Below, piece after piece: positions 61,150-64,000 of a stretch of 64,000 bases of DNA. The stretch's first letter is position 1. The number at the start of each line of letters is the position of its first letter. This DNA is from Physcomitrium patens (lineage: Eukaryota > Streptophyta > Bryopsida > Funariales > Funariaceae), in the NCBI RefSeq assembly GCF_000002425.4, contig NC_037255.1:8884436-8948435 (forward strand), read 5' to 3'. A model generated the notes under the pieces. The model had not been told where the DNA came from. It was given only the letters and a program-made list of their open reading frames with translations, and searched no databases. Position numbers and translations under genes: made by a program.

Positions 61150-61650
61150 CTTCGCAAAGATATCATCCATCCATGGGCCACGATCGTCGAAATTATTTCA
61201 TTCATCCATGCGAAAACCGAGGGCGCCGCCTTTACCTCCATCATGATCACCACGGAGAGAGCCTGTTATCGCGCCCAGTTCGGGGATTCCCACCCCCACA
61301 GCGCCAGATATGATGACCCTAAAGATTACGCCACGTGGAATCCCTTCAGAGGGCATTAACTCTAAACAACTGATAAATAGGAACAACCCGGGCTCATACC
61401 CCTCAACCCCAACCCCATTTCTCATCCCTCAAGCAATCCCCCCCCCACACTGACTCCCCTCGTTGCCCATGTTATCATCCATCCATCCATCCAAGGTCCC
61501 GCAGCCGCCAAAGGGAAATGTCCCGACCCTCCGTCGTCCATCGCAAGTCTCCCGCCCCCACCTCGTGGCCTTCATCCTCACCTTCGTTCACTTCTTCATC
61601 CGCACTTCATCGACGCCAGCTCGATTTTTACTGGGTGGGCGACGTATGGC
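61150..61650 (+). promoter_or_regulatory. Promoter-like GC-richer patch
   Basis: In an AT-rich setting this patch is GC-richer. It contains a G-box in GCCACGTGGAA (about 61,331-61,341), a GATAAATAGG TATA-like site near 61,373 and C-rich sequence downstream, then ATCC repeats (61,475-61,492). It could be the promoter and leader of a plus-strand gene or non-coding RNA. Overlapping frames of 149 and 160 codons follow but match nothing I know. Confidence 0.3.
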
Positions 61651-64000
61651 GGTTTGCCACGTCAACTTGGAAGTGTCCAGCTCAGGAAACGATTATGGAT
61701 GGATGTTACGTGAACGATGGAAGCTTCATCCTTGCTTTGAACGATTGTCCCTTTTTGTTTCGTGGTGGGGCCAGGTCAGATACATGGCGGGAAACGCAGA
61801 TAAGGTGCTTGCTTGCAGACTGCCACGTTGCGCTCGGTGCATGCCCGGCATATGTCACCTGTCATCTGCTTACTTGTTTGCCTTGGGGTTTGAGATTTTG
61901 GCTTTGCGGTAGCGAACGTCGTGGCTTTGGTCTTACTTACTTTTTTTGTAAAGATGCTATTTTCTCTGTCTGCTCCGAGGGTTTAGTGTTGTGTGTGTAG
62001 CTTGCTATGGGCTTTGCCTTACAAGCAAGCATGTTCACACTGGCGTATAATCACGGCTACAACTAACAACAGCACCCGGAGTAGATCCCCCTTGTGTGGG
62101 ACCCGGAGGTCATGATTAGGTTGAGAACAATATGGTTTGTTTAGTTGGGGTTCGAGGAATTGTTTTTGTCGTTGTAATCTGTGTGGACCCAATGATGAGA
62201 TTAAGGTGGGTTTTTCCTTTTATTGTATATTTAATAAAAAATGGTTGAGTATTTAAACGTGATATGATATTTTTTGAAGAGCTTTAAGATTTTGCAGCGT
62301 ACTACAGTAGCAGGGTGGTTTATTGTTCTGATTCTGCTGAATTTGAGTGAGGGAGTCATGAGCAGAGTTTGACTAGATCTGTCTGTCGTTACTGCCCTTG
62401 TAATAAAACATATATAATTGGAGAGCTGTACAGACTCAGAAATTGTGAACCTGGAACCTGCATGAGAGGCTTTGAAAAGCTTGACTTACCGAAAAAGGGA
62501 GGAAGCGGTGGATGTGTGTGTTCTGTGAGGGGAAGTGAGTGAGCCTTTCTTCACTCTTCGCTTGTTGTGTTTGTAACTGAAGTAGTGTGATTTCACCTCC
62601 TTTGCACACACAGAAGTTTTATTTGATATCCTGGCGATGTTGGAGCCTTGCAGGTGAGTTGAAAGCCGTGACAAAGTTGTTGAAGGCAAAGAGACAAACC
62701 TAGATTCTCTGGGCTAAGTGACATCAAAAAGTTAACAAACATCTTTGTGGAAAAAAGAAATTGTTTCTGGAGTCAATGTGTTTCAATAAGTTGAGAATAC
62801 ATCCATGTTTAACATAGACTCAAGTTGAATGACCTTGCCAGGATAACATAGCACTAAACGTCAACAAATCACAATCTAACTATTCTTTTATTAATACATT
62901 CAACTTATTAATAAAAAAAATAAAAAATAAAACTCGTAAAAATAAATGTTCAGTGGCTTAGCAAAAGTCCAGAACCCTTACACCAGTCCATTCTTATATA
63001 TATATAGATAGATAGATAGATAGATAGATAGAGAGGCATGAGGTTTGAATTGTATTGTATTTCTTCTAAATCAAGGTTAGCATATATCAAGAAAGATGCA
63101 TGAATTACTTATTTATTGTTGAGTAGTCTCTGTTTTGTGACATGGTTTGGAGGTACACTACTTCTTTGCCAAGTCTATGTGTCAGGCTTTGTGAAAGGTG
63201 AGATTCCATCCTTCCATCCTTGTTAACATGTGAAGGGATGAGGAGTATTTTTGCACTAAAAAGTTCATTTCATTGAATTTTTCATTTGCATAATAAGAAA
63301 TAAAAATAAATAATTTATCCTCTTGAATCACTAATCATTAAATGATCAATTTCTATTTAACTTAATTTACTAAGTTCTGACTGTAGATCAATGCAATCTT
63401 CATATTTTCTTTACTATCTAAGAACTCAGATACTATCTAAACACTCTTCAATTTAATGTTGTGAAATGGAACTACTACTATTCTTTCTCTTTTTTTCCTC
63501 CAAAATAATCAAATCGAAATATAAATAAATAAATCAATAAAAATACACACACTATAGAGTACACTAACATGTGGGGCTCAAAATCCATTAAGGGCACATT
63601 GATTTACCACTTACTATGAAGAGAGAGTGCAGGAAGAAGGCAAAATAAGAAAAAAGAACTGGAAAACTGAAAGTAACAGGATGCTCTCATCAATAGTTTT
63701 TTGTTTCTTCTGAACCCAATCAAATTGAGCCCATGACTACAAAGCAATTCCATGATGGGGGTATTGCTCTTTCCTTCAAACAGGCTCAAAATCCTGGCCC
63801 ATGGAGACACCTTTCTAAAGCCTTGTGTGTTTCCTGTTTGTACGCCCACTCCTCCTGCTGCTCCTTATCATTTATCTTACAGGACAATGGAATGTTTTAC
63901 TTGGGTTGTAGTCAACTAATTGGCTCTTGTGCAACTTCCATGCCTATATTACTAAAAAATAAATCAATACCCCAATGATATATTCTTATCTTCTTGCAAT
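61651..64000. other. No recognised gene to the window end
   Basis: Possible transcribed sequence follows the promoter-like patch. A (GATA)n array lies at 63,005-63,031. Short frames (67-81 codons) are not recognisable. A gene whose first exon is here and whose body lies beyond the window cannot be excluded. Confidence 0.45.

Noticed and set aside
61463..62000. Frames of 149 and 160 codons near the promoter-like patch
   Set aside because: They overlap in different frames, include ATCC repeat sequence and resemble no known protein.
63604..63640. miR156/miR529-like text (GAAGAGAGAGTGCAGG)
   Set aside because: The match is partial and no foldback partner was found nearby.

Overview
This window looks like nuclear DNA of a land plant, most likely a bryophyte and possibly a moss. 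The base composition is AT-rich. Both host genes have short GT-AG coding introns, and one is a VNS-type NAC factor. About 29 kb is a stack of nested LTR retrotransposons. No species name can be proved from the sequence alone.

Layout. (1) 1-29,828 is transposon on transposon. Old Ty3/gypsy and Ty1/copia scraps (1-1,530) adjoin a decayed gypsy element, called D here. D has an LTR at 1,531, gag from 2,167, and a 3' end and LTR near 22,903-24,075. A gypsy element of another family (family A, copy 1, 2,716-20,798, plus strand) sits inside the gag of D. Inside the 3' LTR of copy 1 lie a duplicated LTR segment (9,225-9,662), a solo LTR (10,548-11,882) and a second family-A element in the opposite orientation (copy 2, 11,947-20,607). 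Two more solo or partial LTRs follow (20,907-22,179 and about 22,330-22,902). A minus-strand copia element (29,828 down to about 24,110) is itself split by a solo LTR (25,871-27,201). Removing these insertions rejoins the host reading frames, and the family A/B/C insertions leave 4-bp target duplications.

(2) 29,829-36,180 holds one good host gene: a 12-exon plastid-targeted protein with two GST-N/thioredoxin-like domains (30,891-34,645, plus strand, 347 aa). (3) 36,181-41,150 is a very AT-rich block without genes. It has hairpins (one a nearly perfect 56-bp stem), a perfect 45-bp tandem duplication and microsatellites. (4) 41,151-51,250 centres on a minus-strand NAC transcription factor (CDS 47,211-45,859, 387 aa). 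It appears to have a leader exon about 3.5 kb upstream, near 51,130-50,804. (5) 51,250-64,000 shows no gene I can recognise. It is rich in microsatellites, with one promoter-like GC-richer patch near 61,150-61,650.

The two host genes show no functional link. The retrotransposons share PBS, PPT and terminal motifs, and most coding regions carry stops. Copy 2 keeps a long open integrase frame and a long open RT frame.
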